A stretch of 64,000 bases of DNA from Thiobacillus sp. (GCA_024235835.1 JACKLQ010000001.1:1426001-1490000); one strand, 5' to 3'; positions 54,708 through 63,556 are shown, counted from the stretch's first letter. Made by a program: numbers and translations. Notes: generated by a model not told the origin, from the letters alone.

Positions 54708-54926
54708 TCATTTGGCGCGGTAGACGATGCGCGCGCGGGACAAATCGTACGGCGTAAGTTCGACGGTGACCTTGTCTCCGGGCAGGATGCGTATGTAATG
54801 CATGCGCATCTTGCCGGAAATGTGTCCCAGCACTACATGGCCGTTTTCCAACTTCACGCGAAACGTGGCGTTGGGAAGGTTTTCCACCACTTCACCCTGC
54901 ATCTGGATGACATCGTCTTTTGCCAT
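54708..54926 (-). CDS. infA: Translation initiation factor IF-1
   Basis: OB-fold factor that blocks the A site during initiation. MAKDDVIQMQGEVVENLPNA, then HVVLGHISGKMRMHYIRILP, is diagnostic. 72 residues from the ATG that gives the family N-terminus; an ATG four codons upstream overlaps secY and is not preferred. infA between secY and rpmJ is common in betaproteobacteria. Confidence 0.97.
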   Translation of the reverse strand: MAKDDVIQMQGEVVENLPNATFRVKLENGHVVLGHISGKMRMHYIRILPGDKVTVELTPYDLSRARIVYRAK

Positions 54927-54934
54927 GTCCAGCC

Positions 54935-56260
54935 TCAACGGGTGATGAAATTCCCACCCTTGAAGTTGGCCTTCTTGAGCAGGGACTCATACTGATGGGT
55001 CATGATGTATGCCTGTACCTGGGCCATGAAATCCATGGCCACAACCACGATGATCAACAATGAGGTGCCGCCGAAGTAGAAGGGCACATTCCAGTTGACG
55101 ATCAGGAATTCAGGTATCAGGCAAACAAAGGTGATATAGGCCGCTCCCACCAGCGTCAACCGGGTAAGCACCTTGTCAATGTAACGCGCGGTTTGCTCGC
55201 CCGGACGGTAACCGGGCACGAACGCACCGCTCTTCTTCAGGTTGTCAGCGGTCTCACGTGGATTAAAGACCAGGGCCGTGTAGAAGAAGCAGAAAAAGAT
55301 GATGGCCAGGGCATACAGCATCACATATACGGGCTGACCAGGAGACAGCGCGGCAGCGATGTCCTTCAGCCAGTTCATGGACTGGTTGCTACCGAACCAG
55401 CCGGCCATGGTGGCGGGAAACAGGATGATGGAGCTGGCAAAGATGGGCGGAATGACGCCTGCCATGTTAAGTTTCAGTGGCAGGTGGGAACTCTGACCAC
55501 CGTATACCTTGTTGCCTACCTGGCGCTTGGCGTAATTGACCAGAATCTTGCGCTGCCCCCGTTCCACGAACACCACTAGGGCAGTGATGAGAATGACGCC
55601 AATGAAAAGCAGCAGCACCAGGGGTATGGAGAAGGCGCCGGTGCGGGTCAACTCTAGCGTGCCGCCGATGGCGCTGGGAAGTCCCGCGGCGATACCGGCA
55701 AAGATGATGATGGATATGCCGTTGCCCAGGCCACGCTCCGTGATCTGCTCACCCAGCCACATCAGGAACATGGTGCCCGCAACAAGGGTGATGACGGTGG
55801 TGATGCGGAACATGAACCCTGGGTCAAGCACCAGACCTGCCTGGCTCTCCAGGGCAATGGAAATGCCAATGGCCTGGAATGCAGCCAAGATCACCGTGCC
55901 ATAGCGCGTGTACTGGGTGATCTTGCGACGACCTGCTTCACCCTCCTTCTTCAGCGCCTCCAACTGGGGTGACACTACCGTCATCAACTGCATGATGATG
56001 GAAGCAGAGATGTAGGGCATGATGCCCAGGGCAAACACGGAGAAGCGCGACAGTGCACCGCCCGAGAACATGTTGAACATGCCCAGGATGCCGCCCTGCT
56101 GGCTCTTGAAGAGATCTTCAAGGACCACGGGATCAATGCCCGGCACAGGAATAAATGAACCGATCCGGAACACCACAAGGGCGCCCAGAAGGAACCAAAG
56201 GCGACGCTTGAGGTCGCCCATTTTCCCGGACATCTGAAGCAGGTTGGCCGTGCCGGACAA
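54935..56260 (-). CDS. secY: Protein translocase subunit SecY
   Basis: Channel subunit of the Sec translocon with ten membrane segments. Motifs include RLWFLLGALVVFRIGSFIPV, the plug-region FNMFSGGALSRFSVFALGIM and YISASIIMQLMTVV; conserved cytosolic ELKKSGAFVPGYRPG-type loop (NLKKSGAFVPGYRPGEQTAR). 441 residues. Third-last gene of the spc operon, between rplO and infA. Confidence 0.98.
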   Translation of the reverse strand: MSGTANLLQMSGKMGDLKRRLWFLLGALVVFRIGSFIPVPGIDPVVLEDLFKSQQGGILGMFNMFSGGALSRFSVFALGIMPYISASIIMQLMTVVSPQLEALKKEGEAGRRKITQYTRYGTVILAAFQAIGISIALESQAGLVLDPGFMFRITTVITLVAGTMFLMWLGEQITERGLGNGISIIIFAGIAAGLPSAIGGTLELTRTGAFSIPLVLLLFIGVILITALVVFVERGQRKILVNYAKRQVGNKVYGGQSSHLPLKLNMAGVIPPIFASSIILFPATMAGWFGSNQSMNWLKDIAAALSPGQPVYVMLYALAIIFFCFFYTALVFNPRETADNLKKSGAFVPGYRPGEQTARYIDKVLTRLTLVGAAYITFVCLIPEFLIVNWNVPFYFGGTSLLIIVVVAMDFMAQVQAYIMTHQYESLLKKANFKGGNFITR

Positions 56261-56276
56261 GCTCTTCTCCTAAGCG

Positions 56277-56720
56277 TCAGGCAGCAGCTTCGATGCTGCC
56301 GCCAGCAGCCTCGATGGCGGCCTTGGCACCCTTGGTGACACCCAGGCCAGACACCTTGATCGCCTTGTCGATGGAACCGGACAGGATGATCTTGGCGGAA
56401 CGGGCCAATTGGGGTACCACGCCCGCCTGCTTAAGCACCAGCAGATCGACGTTGTCCACAGGCAATGCAGCCAGGTCGGAAAGGCGTACCTCGACCTTGA
56501 AGTCGCGATCGAGGGAAACGAAGCCACGCTTAGGAAGACGGCGGGCCATAGGCATCTGGCCACCTTCAAAGCCTACCTTGTGGAAACCGCCGGCACGGGA
56601 CTTCTGACCCTTATGACCACGGCCACCAGTCTTGCCAAGGCCGGAACCAATACCACGGCCAGGACGCTTGGAGGAATGGGTTGCGCCCTCAGCGGGCTTG
56701 ATGGAATTCAGTTTCATCAC
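56277..56720 (-). CDS. rplO: 50S ribosomal protein L15
   Basis: Large-subunit assembly protein. The Gly/Arg-rich N-terminal extension (GRGIGSGLGKTGGRGHKGQK) and GGFHKVGFEGGQMPMARRLP are diagnostic. 147 residues. Start overlaps the rpmD stop by four bases (ATGA), giving translational coupling. Confidence 0.98.
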   Translation of the reverse strand: MMKLNSIKPAEGATHSSKRPGRGIGSGLGKTGGRGHKGQKSRAGGFHKVGFEGGQMPMARRLPKRGFVSLDRDFKVEVRLSDLAALPVDNVDLLVLKQAGVVPQLARSAKIILSGSIDKAIKVSGLGVTKGAKAAIEAAGGSIEAAA

Positions 56721-56908
56721 ACCACCTCGGCCTTAACCAGATAGTTGACCTTGTTGATCATGCCGCGCACGGCGGGGGAGTCATCCAGGACTCGGGTTTG
56801 GTGCATGCGTTTCAGCCCAAGACCACGCACGCAGGCGCGGTGGCTTTCCAGGGTACCGATTACACTTTTCACCAGGGTCACCTTGACCTTGCCTTTTGCA
56901 TCGCTCAT
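56717..56908 (-). CDS. rpmD: 50S ribosomal protein L30
   Basis: VKVTLVKSVIGTLESHRACV followed by GLGLKRMHQTRVLDDSPAVR matches bacterial L30. 63 residues. Three-base gap after rpsE and four-base overlap with rplO. Confidence 0.97.
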   Translation of the reverse strand: MSDAKGKVKVTLVKSVIGTLESHRACVRGLGLKRMHQTRVLDDSPAVRGMINKVNYLVKAEVV

Positions 56909-56911
56909 GGC

Positions 56912-57424
56912 TTACTCCAGGATTTCCGCCACGGTCTTGCCGCGCTTGGCAGCAACTTCGGCGGGAGTCATCATTTGCGACAGGCCGTTCAGGGTGGCAC
57001 GCACGACGTTGTAGGGGTTGGTGGAACCCAGGCACTTGGCCAGCACGTTATGAACACCCATCACCTCGAAGATGGCACGCATGGCACCTCCGGCGATGAT
57101 GCCGGTACCTTCGGAGGCAGGCTGAATCAGCACCACGGAAGAACCATGCTTGCCCACCACGGAGTGGTGGAACGTGCCGTTCTTCAGAGGCACCTTGATC
57201 ATCTTGCGCCGGGCTTCCTCCATGGCCTTGGTGACGGCCACGGGCACTTCTCGGGACTTGCCCTTGCCCATGCCGATGCCGCCATCGTTGTCGCCCACCA
57301 CGGTCAAAGCCGCGAAGCCCAGGATGCGACCGCCCTTCACCACCTTGGTGACGCGGTTCACGGAGATCATTTTCTCCTTCAGGCCGTCGCCCTTGTCTTC
57401 CTGCTGCTGTTCAGGTCTCGCCAT
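56912..57424 (-). CDS. rpsE: 30S ribosomal protein S5
   Basis: Decoding-fidelity protein. The N-terminal domain (EKMISVNRVTKVVKGGRILG, FAALTVVGDNDGGIGMGKGK) contains the loop altered in spectinomycin-resistant mutants; it looks wild type. The C-terminal half has IIAGGAMRAIFEVMGVHNVL. 170 residues, normal. Confidence 0.98.
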   Translation of the reverse strand: MARPEQQQEDKGDGLKEKMISVNRVTKVVKGGRILGFAALTVVGDNDGGIGMGKGKSREVPVAVTKAMEEARRKMIKVPLKNGTFHHSVVGKHGSSVVLIQPASEGTGIIAGGAMRAIFEVMGVHNVLAKCLGSTNPYNVVRATLNGLSQMMTPAEVAAKRGKTVAEILE

Positions 57425-57436
57425 GATAATCCTCGC

Positions 57437-57790
57437 TTAGAACTGCAGACCGGCTTCACGCGCCGCGTCAGCCAGTGCCTTCACACGGCCATGGAAAGCA
57501 AAGCCGGAACGGTCGAAGGAGACCTGTTCCACGCCAGCCTGCTTCGCCTTCTCGGCGATGCGCTGGCCCACCAGCTTCGCGGCTTCCACGTTGCCGCCAT
57601 TCTTGATTTGGTCCCGCAGGCCCTTTTCCATGCTGGAGGCGGAGGCAACGACCTTGCCGCCCGTTGCATCGATGATCTGGGCATAGATGTGGGAATTGCT
57701 GCGATGCACGCTGAGCCGAATCGCACCAAGCTCCGCAATCTTTGCGCGGGTTTTGCGCGCTCTGCGGATACGCCGGATTTTCTTGTCCAT
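57437..57790 (-). CDS. rplR: 50S ribosomal protein L18
   Basis: 5S rRNA-binding protein. RLSVHRSNSHIYAQIIDATG and VEQVSFDRSGFAFHGRVKAL are diagnostic. 117 residues from MDKKIRRIRRARKTR: GGAG is 8 bases before this ATG but only 2 before the preceding in-frame ATG, which decides the start. Confidence 0.97.
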   Translation of the reverse strand: MDKKIRRIRRARKTRAKIAELGAIRLSVHRSNSHIYAQIIDATGGKVVASASSMEKGLRDQIKNGGNVEAAKLVGQRIAEKAKQAGVEQVSFDRSGFAFHGRVKALADAAREAGLQF

Positions 57791-57805
57791 TGCCATCGCT
57801 CCAGG

Positions 57806-58339
57806 TTATTTCTTCTTGGTCTCTTTCAGGACCACGACTTCATTCGCATATCGGACGCCCTTACCCTTGTAGGGCTCGGGTTTGCGGTACGCACGCACGT
57901 CGGCGGCCACTTGACCCACCAGCTGCTTGTCAACGCCCTTGATTAGAATCTCGGTCTGGGTGGGGGTCTCCACCTTGACGCCTTCCGGCATGACATGCTC
58001 AACAGGATGGGAGAAACCCAGGGAGAGGTTCAGCTTGTTACCCTGGGCCTGGGCACGGTAACCCACGCCCACCAGGTTCAGCTTCTTCTCGAAACCCTTG
58101 GAAACGCCCTGGACCATGTTGGCCAGCAACGCACGGGCAGTGCCAGACATGGCATGAGCCTCCCGGGATGCGTCCTTGGCGCTGATCGTGAGCTTGCCAT
58201 CGGCATGTTCGACGTTGATATTGGAGGTCAAGACCTGGGTAAGGCTGCCCATGGGGCCTTTGACGGAAATCTTGCCGACGGCCACGCTGACTTCAACGCC
58301 AGCAGGCACGGGAATGGGGTTCTTAGCAACGCGGGACAT
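57806..58339 (-). CDS. rplF: 50S ribosomal protein L6
   Basis: Large-subunit protein near the sarcin-ricin loop. MSRVAKNPIPVPAGVEVSVA, NMVQGVSKGFEKKLNLVGVG and PEPYKGKGVRYANEVVVLKE are diagnostic. 177 residues. Confidence 0.98.
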   Translation of the reverse strand: MSRVAKNPIPVPAGVEVSVAVGKISVKGPMGSLTQVLTSNINVEHADGKLTISAKDASREAHAMSGTARALLANMVQGVSKGFEKKLNLVGVGYRAQAQGNKLNLSLGFSHPVEHVMPEGVKVETPTQTEILIKGVDKQLVGQVAADVRAYRKPEPYKGKGVRYANEVVVLKETKKK

Positions 58340-58348
58340 GTCTCAACC

Positions 58349-58744
58349 TCACGCGACCACACACAGGACTTCGCCGCCAACGCCCAGGTTACGGGCCTTG
58401 CGATCGGTCATCACGCCCTGGGACGTGGATACAATGGCGACACCCAGCCCGTTCATTACACGGGGCAGGTCATCGCGACCTTTATAGATACGCAGACCAG
58501 GCCTGGACACGCGCTCGATCTTTTCGATAACGGGACGTCCGGCGTAGTACTTCAGCGCCACTTCCATCTCAGGCAGACCGGAGTTTTCACGCACCATAAA
58601 ACCCTCGATGTAGCCCTCGTCCTTCAGCACCTGGGCGATAGCCGTCTTCAATTTGGAAGAAGGCATGCGTACGCTGTTTTTTTCAGTCATCTGCCCGTTG
58701 CGGATCCGGGTCAGCATATCGGCGATGGGATCACTCATGCTCAT
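58349..58744 (-). CDS. rpsH: 30S ribosomal protein S8
   Basis: 16S rRNA-binding protein and, in E. coli, translational repressor of the spc operon. SDPIADMLTRIRNGQMTEKN and LGVAIVSTSQGVMTDRKARN are diagnostic. 131 residues. Confidence 0.98.
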   Translation of the reverse strand: MSMSDPIADMLTRIRNGQMTEKNSVRMPSSKLKTAIAQVLKDEGYIEGFMVRENSGLPEMEVALKYYAGRPVIEKIERVSRPGLRIYKGRDDLPRVMNGLGVAIVSTSQGVMTDRKARNLGVGGEVLCVVA

Positions 58745-58756
58745 ATCTGTTCTCCC

Positions 58757-59062
58757 TTACCAGCTGGCTTTGACAACGCCCGGAATCTCGCCACGCATGG
58801 CGATCTCGCGGATCTTGTTGCGGCACAGGCCGAATTTGCGGAACACACCACGGGGACGACCCGTGAGTTGGCAGCGGTTGCGCAGACGGCTTTCGCTGGC
58901 GTTGCGAGGGAGGGACTGCAGTTTCTGCAGCGCCTCCATGCGCTCTTCCTCGCTACGGTTCACGTCCTTGAAGACAGCCTTCAGTTCGGCACGCTTGGCG
59001 GCGTACTTCTTCACCGTCTTGCGACGCTTCTCTTCACGGTTGATCAATGCGAGCTTGGCCAT
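58757..59062 (-). CDS. rpsN: 30S ribosomal protein S14
   Basis: Long (101-residue) S14. RCQLTGRPRGVFRKFGLCRN then KIREIAMRGEIPGVVKASW lacks the paired CxxC zinc motifs, so it is the zinc-independent (C-) form, in contrast with the zinc-binding L36 of this window. Confidence 0.98.
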   Translation of the reverse strand: MAKLALINREEKRRKTVKKYAAKRAELKAVFKDVNRSEEERMEALQKLQSLPRNASESRLRNRCQLTGRPRGVFRKFGLCRNKIREIAMRGEIPGVVKASW

Positions 59063-59069
59063 TGCAACC

Positions 59070-59609
59070 TCAATTCTTAAAAGGAAACTTGAAAGCCGCC
59101 AGAAGGGCCTTGGCCTCTTCGTCGGTCTTGGCGGTCGTGGTCACGGTGATGTTCATCCCGCGCAGGGCATCGATCTTCTCGTACTCGATTTCCGGGAAGA
59201 TGATCTGTTCCTTGACGCCCATGTTGTAGTTGCCACGACCATCGAAGCCTTTGCCCCCCACACCGCGGAAGTCTCGGATACGGGGGATGGCCACGCTGAC
59301 CAGGCGATCAAGGAATTCATACATGCGCTCGCGACGCAGGGTCACCATGCAGCCCACGGGGTAGTTGTCGCGGATCTTGAAACCGGCGATGGACTTGCGG
59401 GACTTGGTCACCACAGGCTTCTGACCGGCAATCTTTGTCATGTCACCCACGGCGTGTTCCATTACTTTTTTGTCACCTACAGCCTCGCCCACGCCCATGT
59501 TCAGGGTGATCTTGGAGATGCGAGGCACCTCCATGGGAGACTTGTAGCCGAACTGGTCAGTCAATTGCTTGACCACCGTATCCTTGTAAAAATCATACAT
59601 GCGCGCCAT
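59070..59609 (-). CDS. rplE: 50S ribosomal protein L5
   Basis: 5S rRNA- and P-site-contacting protein. VPRISKITLNMGVGEAVGDK, GQKPVVTKSRKSIAGFKIRD and DFRGVGGKGFDGRGNYNMGV are diagnostic. 179 residues from MARMYDFYKDTV; longer in-frame starts run into rplX and are rejected. Confidence 0.98.
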   Translation of the reverse strand: MARMYDFYKDTVVKQLTDQFGYKSPMEVPRISKITLNMGVGEAVGDKKVMEHAVGDMTKIAGQKPVVTKSRKSIAGFKIRDNYPVGCMVTLRRERMYEFLDRLVSVAIPRIRDFRGVGGKGFDGRGNYNMGVKEQIIFPEIEYEKIDALRGMNITVTTTAKTDEEAKALLAAFKFPFKN

Positions 59610-59619
59610 GGCTAGCCCC

Positions 59620-59934
59620 TTACGCGTCCACAACTTCGCCGTTGGACTTGAAGAAGCGCACCTTGCGCCCGTCCTCCAGCGTTCTGATTCCCACACGATC
59701 CCCCTTGCCCGCAGCCGCATTGAACAGGGCCACGTTGGAGATATCGATAGGCATGTCCTTGTCCTGGAAACCACCCTGGGTGCCACGCATGGGGTTGGGT
59801 TTCACGGCCTTGCGCACGCGATTGACACCTTCCACCACTAGGTTGTCTTCCAAGATGCGCAACACGGTGCCGCGCTTGCCCTTGTCCTTGCCGGTCAGCA
59901 CAATCACCTCATCGCCCTTGCGGATTTTTCGCAT
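59620..59934 (-). CDS. rplX: 50S ribosomal protein L24
   Basis: Assembly initiator with a KOW motif. RKIRKGDEVIVLTGKDKGKR at the N-terminus and EGVNRVRKAVKPNPMRGTQG are diagnostic. 104 residues, between rplN and rplE. Confidence 0.98.
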   Translation of the reverse strand: MRKIRKGDEVIVLTGKDKGKRGTVLRILEDNLVVEGVNRVRKAVKPNPMRGTQGGFQDKDMPIDISNVALFNAAAGKGDRVGIRTLEDGRKVRFFKSNGEVVDA

Positions 59935-59944
59935 GATCTGCTCC

Positions 59945-60313
59945 TTACAGCACTTCCGGCGCCAGCGACACGATCTTCATGAACTTCTCCGTGCGCAGTT
60001 CGCGGGTAACAGGGCCAAAGATACGAGTACCGATGGGCTCAAGCTTGTTGTTGAGCAGCACGGCCGCGTTCTTGTCGAATTTGATCAGGGAACCATCGGG
60101 GCGGCGCACTCCCTTGGCGGTACGCACCACCACAGCGTTGTACACATCGCCCTTCTTGACGCGACCCCGGGGGGCAGCATCCTTGATACTGACTTTGATG
60201 ATGTCGCCCACGCCGGCATAGCGACGCTTGGAACCACCCAACACCTTGATGCACATAACGCTGCGCGCGCCGGTGTTGTCGGCAACATCCAACATGGATT
60301 GCATCTGGATCAT
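59945..60313 (-). CDS. rplN: 50S ribosomal protein L14
   Basis: Intersubunit-face protein. MIQMQSMLDVADNTGARSVM, then KVLGGSKRRYAGVGDIIKVS, is diagnostic. 122 residues. First gene of the spc operon; preceded by a 158-bp spacer containing a sigma70 promoter. Confidence 0.98.
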   Translation of the reverse strand: MIQMQSMLDVADNTGARSVMCIKVLGGSKRRYAGVGDIIKVSIKDAAPRGRVKKGDVYNAVVVRTAKGVRRPDGSLIKFDKNAAVLLNNKLEPIGTRIFGPVTRELRTEKFMKIVSLAPEVL

Positions 60314-60436
60314 GTTTTCTCTCCAACTTGCCCACTCTGCGTGAGCAGTTTTGGATCCCGTTCGGGTTTAACACCACCACCTGGGTGGCCGGAAAAGTCA
60401 CACGTGGCTAAAACCCCGTGCAACGAAAAGACAGCG

Positions 60437-60465
60437 ACTATACACCGCGGCCTTCTACTACACAA
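60437..60465 (-). promoter_or_regulatory. Sigma70 promoter of the spc operon
   Basis: On the minus strand TTGTGT (60465-60460) and TATAGT (60442-60437) are 17 bases apart, just after rpsQ. The 158-bp spacer is the longest in the ribosomal block. In E. coli the spc promoter lies at the same place, between rpsQ and rplN. The predicted leader is about 115 nt. The -35 match is only moderate. Confidence 0.55.
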
Positions 60466-60471
60466 GCTTTT

Positions 60472-60744
60472 TTAGACCAAGCGGGCCTTTTCAACCAGCT
60501 TGGATACCTTCCAGGCCTTGCTCTTGGAGATGGGACGGCATTCCTCGATCACGACAATGTCGCCGGAGTGGAATTCGTTGTTCTCATCGTGGGCATGGTA
60601 CTTCTTGGACAGACGGATGATCTTTCCGTAGATGGGGTGCTTGACCTTGCGCTCCACCAGGACGGTGACCGTCTTGTTCATCTTGTCGCTCACTACAGTG
60701 CCGGTCAGGGCACGAATTACTTTTGCGCTTTGCTGTTCAGTCAT
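60472..60744 (-). CDS. rpsQ: 30S ribosomal protein S17
   Basis: OB-fold 16S rRNA-binding protein. RALTGTVVSDKMNKTVTVLV and HAHDENNEFHSGDIVVIEEC, followed by RPISKSKAW, are diagnostic. 90 residues. Last gene of the S10 operon. Confidence 0.98.
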   Translation of the reverse strand: MTEQQSAKVIRALTGTVVSDKMNKTVTVLVERKVKHPIYGKIIRLSKKYHAHDENNEFHSGDIVVIEECRPISKSKAWKVSKLVEKARLV

Positions 60745-60755
60745 GATGGCACTCG

Positions 60756-60959
60756 TCAGTTACTGGCCTGATTGGCCTTGACCTGCTGCATGACGGTCTG
60801 CACGCGAGCGATGTCGCGGCGCACCTTGCGCAGTTCGTGGGTCTTGTTGGTCTGTTGGGTGGACAGCTGCATGCGCAGGCTGAACTGGGCGCGCAACAGG
60901 GCCTTGAGCTCATCCTTGAGCTCGGCCACGCCCTTGGTACGAAGTTCACTGGCTTTCAT
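60756..60959 (-). CDS. rpmC: 50S ribosomal protein L29
   Basis: Two-helix protein at the exit tunnel that helps recruit trigger factor and SRP. MKASELRTKGVAELKDELKA and RKVRRDIARVQTVM are diagnostic. 67 residues from the ATG giving MKASEL; one base separates it from the rplP stop, and an ATG four codons upstream overlaps rplP. Confidence 0.97.
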   Translation of the reverse strand: MKASELRTKGVAELKDELKALLRAQFSLRMQLSTQQTNKTHELRKVRRDIARVQTVMQQVKANQASN

Positions 60960-60960
60960 T

Positions 60961-61377
60961 TCAGGCCCCAAAGTGACGGGTCACAAACGTGGTGGGTATG
61001 GGCAACTTGGCTGCGGCCAGGCGGAACGCCTCGCGTGCAGTAACCTCATCCACGCCCTCCATCTCGTACAGCACCTTGCCGGGCTGAATCTCGGCAACCC
61101 AGTACTCCGGGTTGCCCTTGCCGTTACCCATACGCACTTCGGCGGGCTTCTGGGAGATGGGCTTGTCCGGGAAGATGCGGATCCAGATACGTCCACCCCG
61201 TTTGATGTGACGGGTCATGGCACGACGGGCGGCTTCGATCTGGCGGGCGGTGATGCGGCCACGGCCGATGGCCTTGAGGCCGAACTCGCCGAAGCTCACC
61301 TTGGCGCCGCGCGTTGCCAGGCCGGTGTTACGGCCCTTCTGTTCCTTGCGGTATTTTCTGCGTGAAGGTTGCAGCAT
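60961..61377 (-). CDS. rplP: 50S ribosomal protein L16
   Basis: A-site and 5S region protein. MLQPSRRKYRKEQKGRNTGL, RITARQIEAARRAMTRHIKR and GRIWIRIFPDKPISQKPAEV are diagnostic. 138 residues. Confidence 0.98.
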   Translation of the reverse strand: MLQPSRRKYRKEQKGRNTGLATRGAKVSFGEFGLKAIGRGRITARQIEAARRAMTRHIKRGGRIWIRIFPDKPISQKPAEVRMGNGKGNPEYWVAEIQPGKVLYEMEGVDEVTAREAFRLAAAKLPIPTTFVTRHFGA

Positions 61378-61382
61378 GACTA

Positions 61383-62087
61383 TTACTCCTTAGCGGCGCG
61401 CGGGGAGCGGCGAGGCTTGCGCTCAGGCTGCTCGGGCGCGGCGACGGGCTTGTCGGCTCCGCCGATGTTCTCGCCCTTGTAAACCCAGACCTTGATACCG
61501 ATGATGCCGTAGGTGGTACGGGCCTCGGCCACGCCGTAATCGATGTCGGCACGCAGGGTGTGCAGAGGCACACGGCCTTCGCGGTACCACTCGGTACGGG
61601 CGATCTCGGCGCCGTTCAGGCGGCCGGCGGACATGATCTTGATGCCCTGGGCACCGAAGCGCATGGCGTTCTGCATGGCCCGCTTCATGGCGCGGCGGAA
61701 CATGATCCGCTTTTCCAGCTGAGTGGCGATGGACTGGGCGATCAGAGCAGCCTCGATTTCGGGCTTGCGCACTTCCTCGATGTTCAGCGTGACGGGCACG
61801 GACATCATGGCATTGAGCTGGGTGCGCAGCTTCTCGATGTCCTCACCCTTCTTGCCGATGACCACACCGGGGCGTGAAGAGAACAAGGTGATGCGCGCGT
61901 TCTTGGCCGGACGCTCAATTATGATTTTGCTGATGGAGGCATGGGCAAGCTTCTTCTTGAGGAAGTCGCGCACCTTGATGTCTTCGTTCAGCGTAGTCGC
62001 ATAGGTCTTGCTGTTGGCGAACCATTTGGAAGTCCAGCCCTTGTTGATGGCTAGCCGGAATCCGGTCGGATGAATCTTCTGTCCCAT
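61383..62087 (-). CDS. rpsC: 30S ribosomal protein S3
   Basis: mRNA-entry-channel protein with a KH domain (VVIGKKGEDIEKLRTQL). MGQKIHPTGFRLAINKGWTS is the conserved N-terminus. 234 residues; the C-terminal tail (PVAAPEQPERKPRRSPRAAK) is a variable Pro/Arg-rich extension. Confidence 0.98.
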   Translation of the reverse strand: MGQKIHPTGFRLAINKGWTSKWFANSKTYATTLNEDIKVRDFLKKKLAHASISKIIIERPAKNARITLFSSRPGVVIGKKGEDIEKLRTQLNAMMSVPVTLNIEEVRKPEIEAALIAQSIATQLEKRIMFRRAMKRAMQNAMRFGAQGIKIMSAGRLNGAEIARTEWYREGRVPLHTLRADIDYGVAEARTTYGIIGIKVWVYKGENIGGADKPVAAPEQPERKPRRSPRAAKE

Positions 62088-62097
62088 ATGTCTTCCT

Positions 62098-62427
62098 TCA
62101 GTCGCCGACCGTCACGGTGATGTGACAGGTGGGTTTGCTAATGCGGTTGCCGCGGCCCTTGGCGCGTGCGGTGAAGCGCTTCAGCACCGGACCCTGGTCG
62201 ACGTAGATGGTCTTGACCTTGAGTTCGTCAATGTCGGCGCCTTCGTTATGCTCGGCGTTGGCGATGGCGGACTCCAGCACCTTCTTGATGGTGAAGGCGG
62301 CCTTCTGGGGAGAGAAGGTCAAAATGTTAAGTGCCTGATCCACGGGCTTGCCGCGTACCAGATCAGCCACCAGCCGGGCCTTCTGTGAGGAAAGCCGCGT
62401 GCCACGCAAAATTGCAGATACTTGCAT
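62098..62427 (-). CDS. rplV: 50S ribosomal protein L22
   Basis: Exit-tunnel protein. RLSSQKARLVADLVRGKPVD and the loop region GPVLKRFTARAKGRGNRISK are diagnostic; the loop that can confer macrolide resistance looks intact. 109 residues. Confidence 0.98.
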   Translation of the reverse strand: MQVSAILRGTRLSSQKARLVADLVRGKPVDQALNILTFSPQKAAFTIKKVLESAIANAEHNEGADIDELKVKTIYVDQGPVLKRFTARAKGRGNRISKPTCHITVTVGD

Positions 62428-62438
62428 CGCTGCTCTCC

Positions 62439-62717
62439 TTACTTCTTCTTGGCCTTCTTGTCGGCGGCATGACCCTTGAACGTACGGGTCAGGGAAAATT
62501 CGCCGAGCTTGTGGCCAACCATGTTTTCGGTAACAAACACCGGGATGTGCTGCTTGCCGTTATGCACGGCAAGGGTCAGCCCGAGGAAATCCGGCAGGAT
62601 CGTGGAGCGGCGCGACCAGGTCTTGATCGGCTTCTTGTCGCCGACGGCTGAAGCCGTCAGGACTTTCTTCATGAGATGCCCGTCAACGAAGGGGCCTTTT
62701 TTAACGGAACGAGCCAT
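62439..62717 (-). CDS. rpsS: 30S ribosomal protein S19
   Basis: Small-subunit head protein. MARSVKKGPFVDGHLMKKVL, TWSRRSTILPDFLGLTLAVH and VTENMVGHKLGEFSLTRTFK are diagnostic. 92 residues. Confidence 0.98.
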   Translation of the reverse strand: MARSVKKGPFVDGHLMKKVLTASAVGDKKPIKTWSRRSTILPDFLGLTLAVHNGKQHIPVFVTENMVGHKLGEFSLTRTFKGHAADKKAKKK

Positions 62718-62728
62718 TGCTATACCTC

Positions 62729-63553
62729 TTACGCTTTATGACGGCGACGCACGATCATGCTGTCGGTACGCTTGTTGTTACGGGTGCGGTAGCCCTTGGT
62801 GGGCACACCCCACGGCGTGACAGGCACGCGGCCCTCGCCGGTACGGCCCTCGCCACCACCATGGGGGTGATCGATGGGGTTCATCGCAGTACCGCGCACG
62901 GTCGGACGGATGCCGCGCCAGCGGTTGGCGCCAGCCTTGCCGATTGAACGCAGGCTGTGCTCTTCGTTGCCCACTTCACCCAGAGTGGCACGGCAATCAA
63001 TGTGCACCTTGCGAATTTCACCTGAACGCAAACGCAACTGGGCGTAGCTGCCTTCCCTGGCCAGCAGTTGCACCGAAGCGCCGGCGGAACGGGCGATCTG
63101 GGCTCCCTTGCCGGGCATCATCTCCACGCAGTGGATGGTGGAGCCCACGGGGATGTTGCGCAGAGGCAGGCAGTTGCCGGGCTTGATGGGCGCCTCGGCA
63201 CCACTCATGAGCTGCTGCCCCACCTCGGCACCCCGGGGGGCGATGATGTAGCGGCGCTCGCCATCCGTATAGCAAAGCAGTGCGATGTGGGCGCTGCGGT
63301 TCGGGTCATACTCGATGCGCTCGATCTTGGCGGCGATGCCGTCCTTGTTGCGCTTGAAGTCCACGACGCGATAGTGCTGCTTGTGGCCACCGCCCTTGTG
63401 ACGAGTGGTGATGTGACCGTTATTGTTGCGGCCCGCCTTGCGGTTCTGCTTCTCAACCAGGGTAGCCAGAGGCTTGCCCTTGTGCAGACCGGGCGTGACC
63501 ACCTTGACGACGGCACGACGGCCGGCGGAGGTAGGTTTGACTTTGACCAGCAT
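62729..63553 (-). CDS. rplB: 50S ribosomal protein L2
   Basis: Conserved core protein needed for peptidyl transferase assembly. AGRNNNGHITTRHKGGGHKQ, the conserved GTAMNPIDHPHGGGEGRTGE with the key His, and the C-terminal KGYRTRNNKRTDSMIVRRRH are diagnostic. 274 residues. Confidence 0.98.
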   Translation of the reverse strand: MLVKVKPTSAGRRAVVKVVTPGLHKGKPLATLVEKQNRKAGRNNNGHITTRHKGGGHKQHYRVVDFKRNKDGIAAKIERIEYDPNRSAHIALLCYTDGERRYIIAPRGAEVGQQLMSGAEAPIKPGNCLPLRNIPVGSTIHCVEMMPGKGAQIARSAGASVQLLAREGSYAQLRLRSGEIRKVHIDCRATLGEVGNEEHSLRSIGKAGANRWRGIRPTVRGTAMNPIDHPHGGGEGRTGEGRVPVTPWGVPTKGYRTRNNKRTDSMIVRRRHKA

Positions 63554-63556
63554 GGC

